Positions 1-12,180 of a DNA stretch of 64,000 bases are shown here, piece after piece; the first letter of the stretch is position 1; every line of letters begins with the position of its first letter. A program made the translations under genes and the position numbers. Where the stretch lies: assembly GCF_042186555.1 (NCBI RefSeq), contig NC_133336.1, positions 41,442,074-41,506,073 on the forward strand, written 5' to 3'. The notes under the pieces are model-generated. The model had not been told where the DNA came from and made no database searches. It saw only the letters and a program-made list of their open reading frames with translations. The DNA comes from Aquarana catesbeiana (taxonomy: Eukaryota > Chordata > Amphibia > Anura > Ranidae).

Positions 1-204
1 CCGCTGGCAACAAAAGTAAATACACCCCTAAGTGAAAATGTCAAATTGGGCCCAATTAGCCATTTTCTATCCCAGATGTCATGTGACTCATTAGTGTTAC
101 AAGGTCTCAGTTGTGAATGGGGAGCAGGTGTGCTAAATTTGGTGTTATCGCTCCCACTCTCTCATACTGGTCGCTGGAAGTTCAACATGACACCTCATGC
201 AAAT

Positions 205-1205
205 AACTCTCTGAGGATCTGAAAAAAAGAATTGTTGCTCTACATAAAGATGGCCTAGGCTATAAGAAGATTGCCAAGACCCTGAAACTGAGCTGCAGCA
301 TGGTGGCCAAGACCATACAGCGGTTTAACAGGACAGGTTCCACTCAGAACAGGCCTCACCATGGCCGACCAAAGAAGTTAAGTGCACATGCTCAGTGTCA
401 TATGCAGAGGTTGTCTTTGGGAAATAGACGTGTAAGTGCTGCCAGCATTACTGCAGAGGTTTTTAGGGGTGGGCGGGTCAGCCTGTTAGTTCTCAGACCA
501 TCCGCCGCATGCTACATCAAATTGGTCAGCATGGCTGTCGTCCCAGAAGGAAGCCTCTTCTAAAGATGATGCACAAGAAAGCTGAAAACAGTTTGCTGAA
601 GACAGCAGACTAAGGACATGGATTACTGGAACCATGTCCTTTGGTCTGATGAGACCAACATAAACTTATTTGGTTCAGATGGTGTCAAGCGTGTGTGGCG
701 GCAACCAGGTGAGGAGTACAAAGACAAGTATGTCTTGCCTACATTTAAGCCTGGTGGTGGGAGTATCATGGTCTGGGGCTGCATGAGTGCTGCCGGAACT
801 GGGGAGCTACAGTCCATTGAGGGAACCATGAATGCCAACATGTACTGTGACATACTGAAGCAGAGCATGATCCTCTCCTTTCCGAGACTGGGCCACAGGG
901 CAGTATTCCAACATGATAACGACCCCAAACACACCTCCAAGAAGACCATTGCCTTGCTAAAGAAGCTGAGGGTAAAGGTGATGGACTGGCCAAGCATGCC
1001 TCCAGACCTAAACCCTATTGAGCATCTGTGGGGCATCCTCAAACGGAAGGTGGAGGAGCGCAAGGTCTCTAACATTCACCAGCTCTGTGATGTCGTCATG
1101 GAGGAGTGGAAGAGGTCTCCAGTGGCAACCTGTGAAGCTCTGGTGAACTCCATGCCCAAGAGGGTTAAGGCAGTGCTGGAAAATAATGGTGGCCACACAA
1201 AATAA
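205..1205 (+). pseudogene. Tc1 transposase, frameshifted
   Basis: This is a decayed DDE transposase that would cut and rejoin transposon ends in the nucleus. A helix-turn-helix region is readable from about 205 to 465 (motif AKTIQRFNRTGS, then the basic GRPKK linker). The frame is lost at about 465-610. From 618 a 195-residue frame holds the catalytic domain: WSDET with the first Asp, GGGSIMVWGCMS, QHDNDPKHTS with the second Asp, and DLNPIEHLWG with the catalytic Glu. The C-terminus ends at a normal position. A stop also interrupts the frame just upstream of 205. The catalytic half is well preserved, so decay looks moderate. Confidence 0.9.
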
Positions 1206-1458
1206 TGACACTTTGGGCCCAATTTAGACATTTTCACTTAGGGGGTGTACTAACTTTTGTTGCCAGTGGTTTAGACATTAATGGCTGTGTGTTGACTTAT
1301 TTTGAGAGGACAGCAAATTTACACTGTTATACAAGCTGTACACTCACTACTTTACCTTGTAGCAAAGTGTAATTTTTTCAGTGTTGTCACATGAAAAGAT
1401 ATAATAAAATATTTACAAAAATGTGAGGGGTGTACTCACTTTTGTGAGATACTGCATG
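1206..1458. repeat. Right IR/DR end of Tc1 element A
   Basis: The inner repeat (1206-1271) is complementary to the first bases of the window. The outer repeat (1426-1458) repeats the motif GTGTACT-ACTTTTGT. About 150 bases of AT-rich spacer separate them. This paired arrangement is the hallmark of IR/DR Tc1 ends. Confidence 0.8.
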
Positions 1459-1749
1459 TGCTCCCAGTCAGGAGACTCTCAAAATGATAGACTTGGGACT
1501 GCAGTACATTGGGTGCCGTGACATGGCCACTGCAGCTTACGCGTGTATTTGCAAACGTATGCAAACTAAAACCTTTGGTTTTAAGGTGAACCCTTAGACA
1601 AGGTGAATTTGGTTTGTTGCAGGCTGGCTAGTAACTGAGCTGGGAATTTTTGTTTGTTGTTCTTTGACATGCATTGCCCTTCCATGTTCTCCTTGGTGTA
1701 AAGGCCAGTTATAGGTTGGGCTGGTTGCCATTTGTTTGCATGTTTTCCC

Positions 1750-1978
1750 TGAGCCTGCATGAGTTTCCTCCGGGTACTCCGGTGGTTTCCTCCCACACTC
1801 CGTGCTGGTAGGTTAATTGTCTCCTGTCTAAATTGGCCCTAGTATGTGTATGAAGATGTGTTAGATTGTAAGCTTGTAAGCTCCTCGAGGGCGGGACTGA
1901 TGTGCATGTATACTAAATATATAAAGCACTGTGTAAATTGACAGCGCTATATAAATTTTTGTAATAAATAATAATAAA
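1750..1978 (+). repeat. Dispersed repeat, LINE-tail/SINE-like
   Basis: The block contains TCCTCCGGGTACTCCGG, TTTCCTCCCACACTCC, TAAATTGGCCCTAGTATG, GCTCCTCGAGGGCGGGACTG and GCGCTATATAAAT, and ends in an (AATAAT)n tail. I recognise this as a common amphibian and fish interspersed repeat with a retroposon-like tail, but I cannot assign the family. No coding capacity is visible. Confidence 0.6.
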
Positions 1979-2790
1979 ACTCCCATCTGGTCAGGATGTC
2001 TTATATTACCAGAGATGGGTCATTCGGTCGCTGTAGATTTAGATATTTCTGAGTCATGGCAGAGATTTGTCATTTTAAAGTTCACCTCTAGTGCTACCTG
2101 CTGGTGCGCTCCGGTATTGTACATGACCAAAAAATGTATAATGTTTCCTTATGCAGACTGTTGTATTTTATTTCCATTTGCCCAGTGAGAGAACATCAGT
2201 AGACATGGAGGTAATTTTGTTGGACAGGGTTCCAAAAAAGTAGACAGGATGTAGCCTAGAAGTCAGGCCCATAGTAAAGTAAAACTAAAACTGAGGAGCA
2301 AACATAAAATGGCATTCTGGCCCATAAGACAATAGCTGACACCTTTTGTGTTTGCTCTAAGGCAAGACCTTACTATTAAAACTTGGCTTGCAGCTTCTGA
2401 TAGATATAAAATGGCTTGCAGCTTCTGATAGATATACTGGTTGTACAGGTTCAAAAACTCTTGTTAAATTGATGTTGCTTTCCTACTCATAAGCTGGCAC
2501 TGGAAGTGTTTGCAAGGCAACTCCCTCATTACCTTCCATAGGCTAACATGACCATGACCATGGTAATGGCTAGCATGAGATGACCATACATGGTTAGGGA
2601 CCCTGGCCATAGACCAAGGTGTCTGAGGGTGGTTGGATTGGACCCAACTTTAGTGTCTAATTGAAGAGTTCCATGGAGTTGCGTAATACAGAAAACATTC
2701 AAGGGCACATACTCAGTGGCGTCTCCAGCTTTCAAATTTAGGGGGGGCACATGGGGGGACAGGGACAAAAGTAGGGGGGCAACTATAAAA

Positions 2791-2792
<2 letters not shown>

Positions 2793-2839
<47 letters not shown>
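2793..2839. repeat. (TA)n microsatellite inside the hAT MITE
   Basis: About 23 TA units. The open frames that read repeated Ile-Tyr are artefacts of this tract. Confidence 0.95.
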
Positions 2840-2843
<4 letters not shown>

Positions 2844-3375
2844 CCTGGGGCCCTTTACTACGACCCCACAACGGGCCCTTTCACATGTTCTGCAGTGAGC
2901 TCCCTTCCTACTGTATTGGGGTCCCCCAGGGTGGCAGAAAACAAGAGATATATGTCACCAGCATATCAAGAAAATATAAGGATCCAAAGCAGTGGGAGAA
3001 CTATCAGGGTTGCAAAGGTTGTCTTGCCTCCGGGCCCTGGTGTTCTGCCACTGTGGGGTTCCCCAGCCTCCTCTTGCTGTCCTGCCCCTACTATTGACAG
3101 CTCTGGTCTGGCATCTCTTGGAATTTACAGGCTGGTCCTCTTGTCCTAAGGACGGGAGAAATCAGTCTGTTTTTTCAGTAACTGAAAGTCCTGGTGGAGT
3201 CCTTCCTGCAACTCCCTCTTCTCCCTGCCAATGAGGATGCAGGTGAAGGAGCAGATCAGGCGGCCGTGGTTGTGTGAACGCTCGCATTATGCAGTGTCAG
3301 CGAGCAGGGGAGGGGGGAGGAATCACCCGCAGGAGCTGACTGGGGACTCTCTCCCTCTTAGACATTGATTTTTTG

Positions 3376-3422
3376 TAAAAAAAAAAAAAAAATTTTTTTT
3401 TTGGGGGGGGGGGGGGGGGGGC
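3376..3422. repeat. Poly-A/poly-T/poly-G low-complexity tract
   Basis: A run of A, then T, then about 20 G residues lies inside the hAT MITE near its right end. The length may be unreliable in an assembly. Confidence 0.9.
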
Positions 3423-3825
3423 ACATGGTGGGGCACAGCATAATGTTGGGGGGGTCAGGGCCCCCTCTGGCCCCCCCTAGGGTCGCCATTGCACATACTT
3501 GGTCCTAGGGAATTTCTGCCAGCAGCCATAAGTTATGGCAGCAGAAAAATGATTTTATCAAAAACCTCCTTAGAGTAATTCTTTAACAAAATACCTATGA
3601 TAGACCATTATTGTAGCTGGATGTGTTCAAAACATGTATCATAAACCACTTGTCCTCAATGGTTAATTTTTTAAGGGGAAAATTGCATACACAAGTAATT
3701 TTAAAATTATAATTTTAAAATATAAGCTATTTACAAAAAATAAAAATAAAAATCCTGTATTTAATATATAATTATTTGACAACCTTTTTATTCATGTTTA
3801 ACATTTCATTTTCTTTTTCATGTTT

Positions 3826-4290
3826 GGGGACCCTGGCCATAGACCCAGATGTCTAAGGGTGGTTGGATTGGACCCAACTCTAATGTCTACGGTTGGCTTT
3901 AACTGAAGAGTTTCATGGAGTTGCATAATACAGAAAAAATTCAAGGGCACATACTTGGTCCTAGGGAATTTCTGCCATTAGCCATAAGTTATGGCAGCAG
4001 AAAAATGATTTTATCAGAGAACCTTGTTAGAGTCATTCTTTAACAAAATACCTATGACAGACCATTATTATATCTGAATGTGTTAGAAACATGCATCATA
4101 AACCACTTGTCTTCAATGATTGATTTTTTAAGGGGAAAATTGCATACACAAGTCATTTTAAAATTATAGTTTTAAAATATAAGCTATTTTTTTCAAAATA
4201 TTAAATTAAAAATCCTGTATTTAATATATAATTATTTGACAACCTTTTTTATTCATGTTTCACATTTATGTTTTTTTTTTTCTTTTTCAT
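3826..4290. repeat. Tandem duplication, copy 2 with empty hAT site
   Basis: This is the second unit of the duplication described at 2592. It reads directly through ...AAGGGCACATACTTGGTCC... at 3944-3960, so it preserves the target sequence as it was before the hAT MITE entered copy 1. The MITE therefore inserted after the duplication, or copy 2 escaped insertion. Confidence 0.88.
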
Positions 4291-6810
4291 ATTTCTTCCC
4301 CCTCAAATTTGTATCTTATTCAATAGCTCAAGTGTGTCTCTGATTAATTTTATTACCAATAGTTTAAATAATGAATGACAAAAAAAAAATACTGCAATAG
4401 AATATTGTTTTCATGCTTGACTCATTCCTAAATTAATGTTTTTGTGTTTGTTGTTCACATTTTGGGAAGAATTTAAAATGATTTAACAAAAGGGCAAAAA
4501 CTTTTGCACTTTCCGATTGAAAGGTAGATTAACAATATGACTGTCAACAAAGTGGCAAGATCATTCTCGAGGAAGTCTTGAAACTCCTGAGTGGAATTTG
4601 CATAAAATAGTGTAGTCCCTGTATTATTATTATTGCCTATTCTTTCAGTGACAGACATGTCAAGGTCTCAAAGCCCTAAAGAACAATTATGCTATTGTAT
4701 CCCTCCTAGGATTTGAGGGGTGTGTCTACAATGGAAAAGTGCTATTAGAGCAATATAAAGCAAGGGGCTCTTTACCTCGTCATTCTACAAAGAATGCCTG
4801 GGCTTTGAGTGTCTTAAAGTGCATTAATTTTGCTCTTATTTTGTGCTCCAAGAAATGACTGCTAATAATTAATAGCTATAAAAATTTTGACGTTTTACAT
4901 TAACTATAAGATCTTGATGGAACTATTCTTGATTAAGTTAAACTGAAGCATTTGGTTTTTTGTTTTTTTTTGTTTTTTCTTTGTTTTTTTTGTTTTTTGT
5001 TTTTCCAGTAGCATGTTATAAGTCACTGCATTTTTTTTTTTTTTTTTTTTTTTGGGGGGGTGGGTGGTTAAGCTAGTAAGATAAAAATCATTGAACTATA
5101 ATAGACCAAAACAGGAACTAATCAGTGAATCCATTACTTAAGCCAGCCAGCTTAAGTTAACATGTCTGCACATTAAAACCACGGATTGATGGGTAATGTA
5201 TCATTACAGCTGGATGTTCTCAAAAAGCTGCTGATCCAGAGGTAATTTTTTATTACACCTGCTGGTTTCTCAAACGTTTGATTTGATGAGGCGTTAATGT
5301 TTTGACTTTTCATAGCAAAAATATAACTGGAAGACATAAAATAAAAAGGGATGCTTATTGGAGGAAGAGGAAAGTGAAGCTTTAATGGCGCAAGGCAGAA
5401 GAAAAAAAATAAAGAATGCAATTAAAGATTTTTTTTTTTTTTGCGGAGTGGAGAACTAACTAAAATTGGATTATTTACAAAATGTAAAAACAGAAGGTTT
5501 TGATTTTTCACTTTAAAAAAATATGCAAAAAAAAATCAGATATTATGAGTTTTTAAATGGCATCCTACTGCAGCTTCTAGAAATAACAAAATATTATATT
5601 TTTTTCAGTCATTATTTTATAAACATATTACAATTACACTTGTTATATATTTTTTTTTTTTAAAGATTGCTTTTCAATTTTTGGGTAAGCTAAATTGAGG
5701 CCAAAATGTGTTTGTGTGTGCGTGAGAGCTCTTGCGCTCTTCTGATTATGTGCGTATGCTAATATTTAATACAGTCCAAGGTTACAGAATTTGTTTTCTA
5801 ACATTGTTAAATTTTAAGGAAGAAAAATTAAAACCAAAGAAAAATGACTTCGGTGCAATTTTAAACTCAGCAAAATAAAGTCACGTGCAACGCAGACATT
5901 TATCTTATCTCATATGCATATTGCATATTAAAATAATTCTCATCCAAACCTGGAAAGAATTAATAAATGTTTTGTTCTCTACTCAGCCCTTTAAGACAGC
6001 TTTGTAAGATTTTTTATATTGATCGGAGACAGAAAAGAGGGAAAAAAATGAATGCAGAAAGAAACACATAAAAGTAAATATATAATTGTGATTTTTTTTA
6101 AAACAATATTTCAATATGTTTCAATATGTTCATTACATTTTTACATGATCTCTATATAGAGCCCTTAATTTTAATTTATTCTGTATTGTGTTCTGATTAT
6201 GTACTCGATCAGATGTAATAGATAGGGGCACAGCACATATGAAACACATGAAACATTTGCTCGCCATAATTAGATCAGACTCTTTCACCTCTGTGAATTG
6301 TTGTGTGTGTGTCAGCAATGTTTCACTTTATATGACACTGTACGACACATGCCAAGCCTTGTGAAATATAATGCCATGCGTGCCAGGATAGGATTTATAC
6401 TTGAGAACTCATGGCAAGGGTACAAATAATTCTCAGTGTGTTAGGAGATGACTGGGTAATAAGTGAGTACAAAAAAAAAACTGTATTATTCTTTAATGTG
6501 CAAAGAAATCCTTATTAAACTGACATTTCATCTGAATGGCGCCAATTACTCTCCGAAGAATATCTGTGAACCAATCCATTGTGCCAAGGACAGAGGTACA
6601 GTCATTGCCACTTCTCTTATTTACTGGACACTAAAGATGAGCAAAATTGAGAATTTTTATTTCCATGAAGTTTCAGCAAAAATCAGGAAAATTTGGGTGA
6701 AATGTTGCCATTTAGGCATTAGTATGAAAGAGCCCTGGGGCCATCATAAAAAAAAAATACAGAATTATGATTTTGAAAAAAAAAAAATTTTTTTACAGGA
6801 TTCTGAGTTG

Positions 6811-6844
<34 letters not shown>

Positions 6845-8078
6845 GAATTCTGAGTTTAATTTTTTTTTTTTTACCAAATCCTGAGTTTGAAAGTCAGAAT
6901 TCTGAGTTTGAAAAAAAAAAATTCTGAGATTTAGAGTCAGAATTCTGAGATTTAAAATGGTACAATGGGCAAAATAAAAATACCATTTATGCCATTAATC
7001 ACTGCAGCATTATCATTCTCTGGACATGGTAAACTTAGATGAATATATAGTTTTCAATGGGCTTTAAATATTGGCCAAAAAAAATGAATGCTTGCTCTAC
7101 ATTTAAACATGGGGAAAAATATGGATAAACGCACATTAGGCAAAAAAGGGATTTATATACTAAATATTATAATTATGGGTATTAACCCCATACAGATACC
7201 AGGATGAAATATTATATGCTAGGGGTCCTTTAGGGTTTTTTTTTTTTTTTTGTTCCTAAAGGTTCTATTTTCTTTAAATGGCTCTAGAGGGTTCAACCCT
7301 GGACTTGTTGTTGTAAAAAAATGCCCTGATATTAGCCTCATTATTTTCTTTTCTTTCACAGAAAGAAAAAACAGTGAAACAAAAAAATAAATAAACAGAA
7401 TAAACAAAATATTTTAGTACATAAATATTGATTAAACAAAAAAATATGCAAAATCAATCAAAATATATAAAAACACAAAGAACATTAAATTAAATAAACT
7501 AAACTGCCCCCAGCCCCTCCCCTCTAAAAAGATACATCCTTTAAATAAAGAAAGAAATGGAAACATTTTTTAAAGCAAATTTTGCCTGAGCAGCTCCATG
7601 ATCGAAATTGAGGGCTTCCATTTTTGGTTATATTATATTTTTTTAGTAAAATCAATTTAGCCAAAATTGCCCTGCTCAATCATTATATTAAAGTATAACT
7701 AAAGGCAAAACTTTTATTTTTTATTTTTGGATAGAGTGCAGAGGGATTAGAACGCTTGTCAGTTTTTATTACTTTCTGTGCCCCTATTATAGTAATTCAC
7801 CCTCTCAATTTGTCCTGTTTACCATTATTATTGAAAGTGGAAGTAAAAAAAAACCTCAAACTTTGGGTTGTCCCCAGAATAGGGGACATCTCCAAAATGG
7901 GGACACTAGCTCTGGTGACCTGGGGGTCTGCAAAGAATTCGCTTAATTTGCAGGGATTTCCTCTCATTTCCTGTTTGGCTATGGGACAGGAAGTGAAAAG
8001 AAATCTACAGCCTTATACGTATCAACATTTGTCTGGTCCCTGCTGAACCAGATGAATTTTGAACCATGTATGGCCAGC
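4291..8078. other. AT-rich region without a recognisable gene
   Basis: No exon-like or domain-bearing frame was seen. The stretch holds many homopolymer T or A tracts, for example 4960-5055, 5428-5443 and 6812-6841. At 6770-6955 there is an irregular cluster around the self-complementary word TCAGAATTCTGA. At about 7690-8045 a dispersed repeat begins AAAGTATAACTAAAGGCAAA and includes a short open frame that is probably not a gene. The part at 5690-6020 is less simple in sequence (ATGCATATTGCATATTAA-like words) and could be non-repetitive host DNA. Confidence 0.6.
6790..6955. repeat. TCAGAATTCTGA-rich degenerate array
   Basis: The words ATTCTGAGTTTGAA, CAGAATTCTGAG and their complements recur about six times, separated by A or T runs. 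The core is palindromic. This looks like simple-sequence expansion rather than a gene. Confidence 0.6.
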
Positions 8079-8200
8079 TTAACCACTTCAATACAGGGCA
8101 CTTAAACACCTTCCTGCCCAGACCAATTTTCAGCTTTCAGTACTCTCACACTTTGAATGACAATTACTCTGTCATGCTACACTGTATCTAAACAAAGTTT

Positions 8201-8311
8201 CCTGACAGACTCCATGGCAGCCTACGTGTGAGTTAATCCCGCCTCCTCTCCATTGCTATAGGACCCCCTACCCTATAAGATTGAGCTCACCTGTATGGAC
8301 TGTGTTCCTTT
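8201..8311 (+). repeat. Left ITR of DIRS
   Basis: It begins TTTCCTGACAGACTCCATGG and continues through GTGAGTTAATCCCGCC and AAGATTGAGCTCACC. It is near-perfectly complementary to 13561-13671. Confidence 0.88.
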
Positions 8312-8599
8312 TTTGTCCTCCTCCATGGACCTACATCACGATTGTTCCTGTTGGCCTCCGGTCGGATTGTTCCAGAATCTAGCATACCATCGTACGGAGT
8401 GGCTCAGGGCCCAGCTATGAGCGGGCGAGTAGCTATCATGGCACTAAGATACCCCACTCGTGGAGGGTGGATGCCTCGTTATGCCTGAAGGTGGACGCAT
8501 CATCGGCTGGCAAGGTCTGCAAATTTCTTACTTCTTCCATGGCAGTCGTTTCTTTGTCTATGCTATTATGTTGTTTGTCTCCCGGTTCTCCGCAGTACT

Positions 8600-8830
8600 C
8601 CCCGGTACCTCTGTGTCTCCTCATGGCATTCGGAACGCTTCTGCGTTCCAGACCGCTGCGGTGCTTCCGGGTAGCGGCCACCGCGGTCGTTCTGCGCTTG
8701 CGCGGGGCCTTCGTGAAAACGAGGCTTGGCTCGCGCATGCGCAGAGTGGCGAATCCTCCGGCGGCCGCGCAAGCACCGTACGGATGCCTCCTACGGCGCA
8801 GGCGCGTGGTGGAGGAGCGGTGATGTCACT
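8600..8830 (+). promoter_or_regulatory. CpG-rich leader with NRF1-like sites
   Basis: This stretch near the 5' end of the DIRS element is strikingly richer in G+C and CpG than its surroundings. It contains CGCGCATGCGCAG at 8732-8744, a match to the NRF1 palindrome, and related words CTGCGCTTGCGCGG (8691-8704) and GGCGCAGGCGCGTGG (about 8796). A promoter role for the element is inference. CpG survival in an otherwise decayed element is notable. Confidence 0.45.
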
Positions 8831-9070
8831 CAGGTGGGGGATTTGATTGTCTGCCATCTCCTGTCAAGAACGGGATTTCCCGCAGACAGTGAGCGGCAAC
8901 TTCCCCCAGCCTGGTCGGTGTTGGTCTAACTGAGTTTTCTCCCCTCAGGGGAAAATTGAAGATAAAATAAATAAATAAATAAAAGAGGGCTTTATACATA
9001 TACATACTCGCTCTTACTTTACACAGCATGTATCTACACTCCTGTTTGGATTGTGAGTAAAAAAAAAATA

Positions 9071-9102
<32 letters not shown>

Positions 9103-9423
9103 AAATAAAATATATATGTGTATATAAATAAATATATATATATCTTATATATATATAATATTTCTGATTGGCTCGGTATGTGTACCATTTCCGGGTTCAT
9201 CTTTAGACCATCCGTGTCATGGTGACGTTCTGTCCAGCGGTTATGGACAGGTCACTGCCTTCATACAGCCAGCCCTCATGCACAAGGTACGTGCAGGCGA
9301 GGGGAGGGGCCGAGGTTGAAGTCTCAAGGGATTGAGATTGCGTTTTGTTCCCCCCCCATTCTTTTTCAGCCCTTTTCAGATCGGACCCCGCAAGTCGAGG
9401 TCCGGGATGACAGAGACCTTGCC

Positions 9424-9680
9424 AGGCCACAACATTTACAAGAGGAGATGTCACCATTCCTCCTCCAACTAGAGGAGATGTTGCCATTCCTCCTCCAACT
9501 AGAGGAGGTGTTGCCATTCCTCCTCCATCCAGAGGAGGTGCTGCCATTCCTCCTCCATCCAGAGGAGGTGTTGTCATTCCTCCTCCATCCAGAGGAGGTG
9601 TTGCCATTCCTCTTCCATCCAGAGGAGATGTTGCCATTTCTCCTCCATCCAGAGGAGATGTTGCCATTCCTCCTCCAGTC
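9424..9680 (+). repeat. 30-bp minisatellite in DIRS
   Basis: About eight copies of a 30-bp unit (CATTCCTCCTCCATCCAGAGG plus a variable GAGGTGTTGC part) run head to tail. The frame stays open on both strands because the unit length is a multiple of three. It lies where a DIRS gag-like region would be expected, so it may be an expanded coding segment, but no gag motif is readable. Confidence 0.9.
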
Positions 9681-10929
9681 ACCGTACCCACCGCCCTATC
9701 AGCCGCTCGGATGGCAGAGCCTGCTGGAGATGTGGGACACGAGTCTCGGAGGGCAAGTCTGTATGTGACCACTGTTATGCCTGGGAGGTTGGGGATAAGA
9801 GACGGAAAACAAGATTATGGAGTCTCTTGAGAAATGGGTGAGGTAGCAATCCCTAGGAGATGGGATACATCCCTCACATGGAGCCAGTTGTCCATCCCAC
9901 CCGGCTCCTTGGCTGGCATAGCCCAAAGGTTTTGGGTCCTTCCCAGCCCTACGCTGCTTCTCTGGATTCTTCTGACAGCAAGTTGGAAGGGGATGAATGT
10001 GTCGGAAGCTCTGATGTCTCTCTGGTTCCTCCACGAGTCAAAGCGATTAAGGAAGCCCTTAAGTGAGTAGACCCTTCCTCCCTCCCTAAGCATAGTAGTT
10101 TTTAAGCACCTCTCTCTCTTTCTGCTCCTCACGGATTAAAGGATGAGGAGTGCAACTAAATGGACAAGAAAACTTCCACATCAAACAATACCTCCAGAGT
10201 GTATCCCTTCAAGACAGAAGAAGTGAAGTGTCTGGGAAACACTCCCCTTATAAATGCAGCATTGTTGCGTCCGACATTACAGGTTACTCTACCTTAGAAG
10301 ATGCCGTGTCCTGCAGGACAGGCTTGAGAGAAGTCAGATCAAGATCTCAAGGAAGCTTACAGGTTTGCCAGTATGGCTTGTAACCCTGCCCTAGCAGCTA
10401 TGTCTAAAGGTTATGGAAGCCTGGACAGAGATTGCAGTCTTCGTACTCAGGGGAGCTTCGGAAGAGTTCTCCAGAAGTTCAGCAGTTAAGGAGCTGAAGC
10501 TGGCGTCAATCTACTTCACCTGTTGGCCTGGACTAAATGATCCTCAGTCATGGTTCAACGAGCCTTATAGTTACGCCTTCCCCAGATTAGGTGTCTGCTC
10601 GGTCGGAAGAGTCCCCAGTGCGGGAGGTGTTGAACGCTCGTGAGAAGTTTGCGTTTTGAGGCCTGGCTGGGTCTTCACAAAGAACTGGAGTAGAGTACAA
10701 ACATCCTTCCGTAAAACCCGCTAAGAGTAAGGCATCTGATGGTCGGGAACCAGCCAAATCTTTTGGGTTATGCCCGCCCAGGCAGTTTGGGCGGGGAGGC
10801 TCGTCTGCTCCTCTTCCGGCACGTCTGGGTGGCCTCCATCACTGGTTACTGGGCTGTCAAGATGGTTTTATCGAGCCACACATGGTCCTTCACTAATACC
10901 CCTTTCCCCACATTTATTCTACTCTGCTA

Positions 10930-12180
10930 ACTCAGTTGGAAGAGCAGGAGCAGGAGTTACTGTACACGCCCCGAGGGACAAAGAATTCCAGGGGGTATAC
11001 TTTCCCCTCTTCTGAACACAAAAGTAACAGTTTTGATGTCTAGTAATAGATCTATCTTACCTATACAAGTACATAAAATTTGTAGATACGTTGGAAGGCT
11101 CTGTGGACCTTCTATACGGCCAAGACATTGGCTAATCCCAATCGACTTAAAAGATGTTTACCTCCAGTTCCAAATTGGGCAAGACCATCTACAGTTCTTC
11201 TTCCTCCTTATCGGGCTGATGACCTCACATGTGTCTTCTCAAAAAAAAAAAAAAAATTTTCTCCGGCCATAGTGGCCCTCATTTAAACGAGAAGGGTACG
11301 TCTTTATCACTATTTTGATGACCTCGTCTTGCTATCCCAACACAAAGACCAGTTGCTTGTTCTCAGGGAACTGGTAATCTCCACCCTGACCAGCTTCAGG
11401 TGGCTCCTAAATCTAAAAAAACAAAACAAAAAACAAAACAAAAAAAAAACTACCGCCTCGACGGTCTACACGACCCCTATGGTCAAGTGGTCCCTGCAGA
11501 GGTTATACCCTCTCCAGTCAGGTTTTCTGCAGCAAGGGAGATCAAGGGGCAACAGTCAACCTATTTTCATATAAACGACGTGGAGCAGCCTCTTCTGGTG
11601 TCTTCAGTGCAAAATCTGCTCAATTGCCACTTCATTGCCCCATCTCATGGTCAAGGTCACGACTGATGCCAGCGGTACCGGTTGGGGAGCCCTCTGCAGT
11701 TAGGATCTGGCTTAAGGCAAGTTGGGTACGCGTCTTCTCAACCCGGGCTAGAATGTCCTGGTTCTTCGGACAGCCTAGTGTGCCCTTCAGTTCTTCTTCC
11801 ATCTCCGGAAGGGAGAGTCAGTATTATAAAGAATGAACAACACAATGGCGATCTTCTATGTGAAGAGTCATAGGGGCACTCGAAGCTCCACACTATTCCG
11901 GGAGATCGAGCCCATCATATCTTGGGCCCAGAAGAGCCTGACCGGCATTTCAATGGCCTATATTCCCTGAATCCAGATCGTCTGATCGGATTCCTGCATG
12001 CAGACACTAAAGAATGGTCTTCTCGTGTGCAGACATTCAAGTGGATTCTGTTCCTAGGAGTCAATCCCGAAGTGGATCTTTTTCCTTTTTCTTCACAGGC
12101 AACCTCAAGCTGGTGAGGTGTTACAACCCGGGGCCATTACAGCTAGGCCTCTGGAGTGGGTGCCCTGACAGATCGTTTGA
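10930..12180 (+). pseudogene. DIRS reverse transcriptase/RNase H remnant
   Basis: Fragments in all three frames resemble DIRS-group RT-RNase H. At 11140-11180 PIDLKDVYLQFQIG matches RT motif A (the usual form is DLKDAYFHIPI). At 11330-11410 QHKDQLLVLRELV-STLTSFRWLLNL follows the usual post-YxDD segment. At about 11640-11720 there is an RNase H-like region. At 11995-12110 KEWSSRVQTFKWIL and NPEVDLFPF match the end-of-RNase-H signature (EW-LHPEVF, PEVDLFAS). Numerous stops, frameshifts and A-rich indels (11240-11257, 11415-11450) make it non-functional. Confidence 0.75.

Larger units (their letters stand above)
1..1458 (+). mobile_element. Tc1/mariner element A, left end cut by window
   Basis: This is a cut-and-paste DNA transposon of the Tc1 group. 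The first ~60 bases (GGCAACAAAAGT core) are the inverted complement of 1206-1271, which ends in TTTTGTTGCCAGTGG. A second copy of the terminal motif (GGGGTGTACTCACTTTTGTG) lies further out at 1426-1445, giving the IR/DR layout of Sleeping Beauty-like elements, in which each end carries two transposase-binding direct repeats. The matching outer repeat on the left would lie before base 1, so the true start is outside the window. The enclosed transposase is broken, so the copy is immobile by itself. Confidence 0.88.
2714..3491. mobile_element. hAT-type MITE, 778 bp, TSD CACATACT
   Basis: The element begins CAGTGGCGTCTCC and ends with the complement of CAATGGCGACC, imperfect short terminal inverted repeats of hAT style. 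It is flanked by perfect 8-bp duplications CACATACT at 2706-2713 and 3492-3499. The duplicated genomic copy downstream keeps the unoccupied site CACATACT at 3948-3955, which confirms the boundaries. It has no transposase. It contains (TA)n, G-rich tracts and segments resembling a low-complexity insert. Confidence 0.9.
2592..3824. repeat. Tandem duplication, copy 1 (interrupted)
   Basis: After removing the insertion at 2714-3491, this block matches 3826-4290 almost base for base (landmarks: GGGACCCTGGCCATAGACC, GGTTGGATTGGACCCAAC, AACCACTTGTC, TTAATATATAATTATTTGAC). The copies differ by scattered substitutions and small indels, so the duplication is old but alignable. No gene is visible. Confidence 0.85.

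Noticed and set aside
4291..6420. Possible host exons or conserved non-coding elements
   Set aside because: No exon signature; conservation cannot be judged from a single sequence, so only mentioned as unassigned DNA.
6463..6927. 154-residue frame
   Set aside because: Much of it is homopolymer-derived Phe/Lys with no domain; composition of surrounding AT-rich repeat DNA.
8460..8846. GC-rich frames resembling a first host exon with CpG island
   Set aside because: The stretch lies inside the DIRS element between its ITR and internal repeats; no splice-linked downstream exon or known domain.
9316..9768. Open frames on both strands suggesting a repeat protein
   Set aside because: The 30-bp minisatellite keeps frames open on both strands; no start context, domain or splice support.
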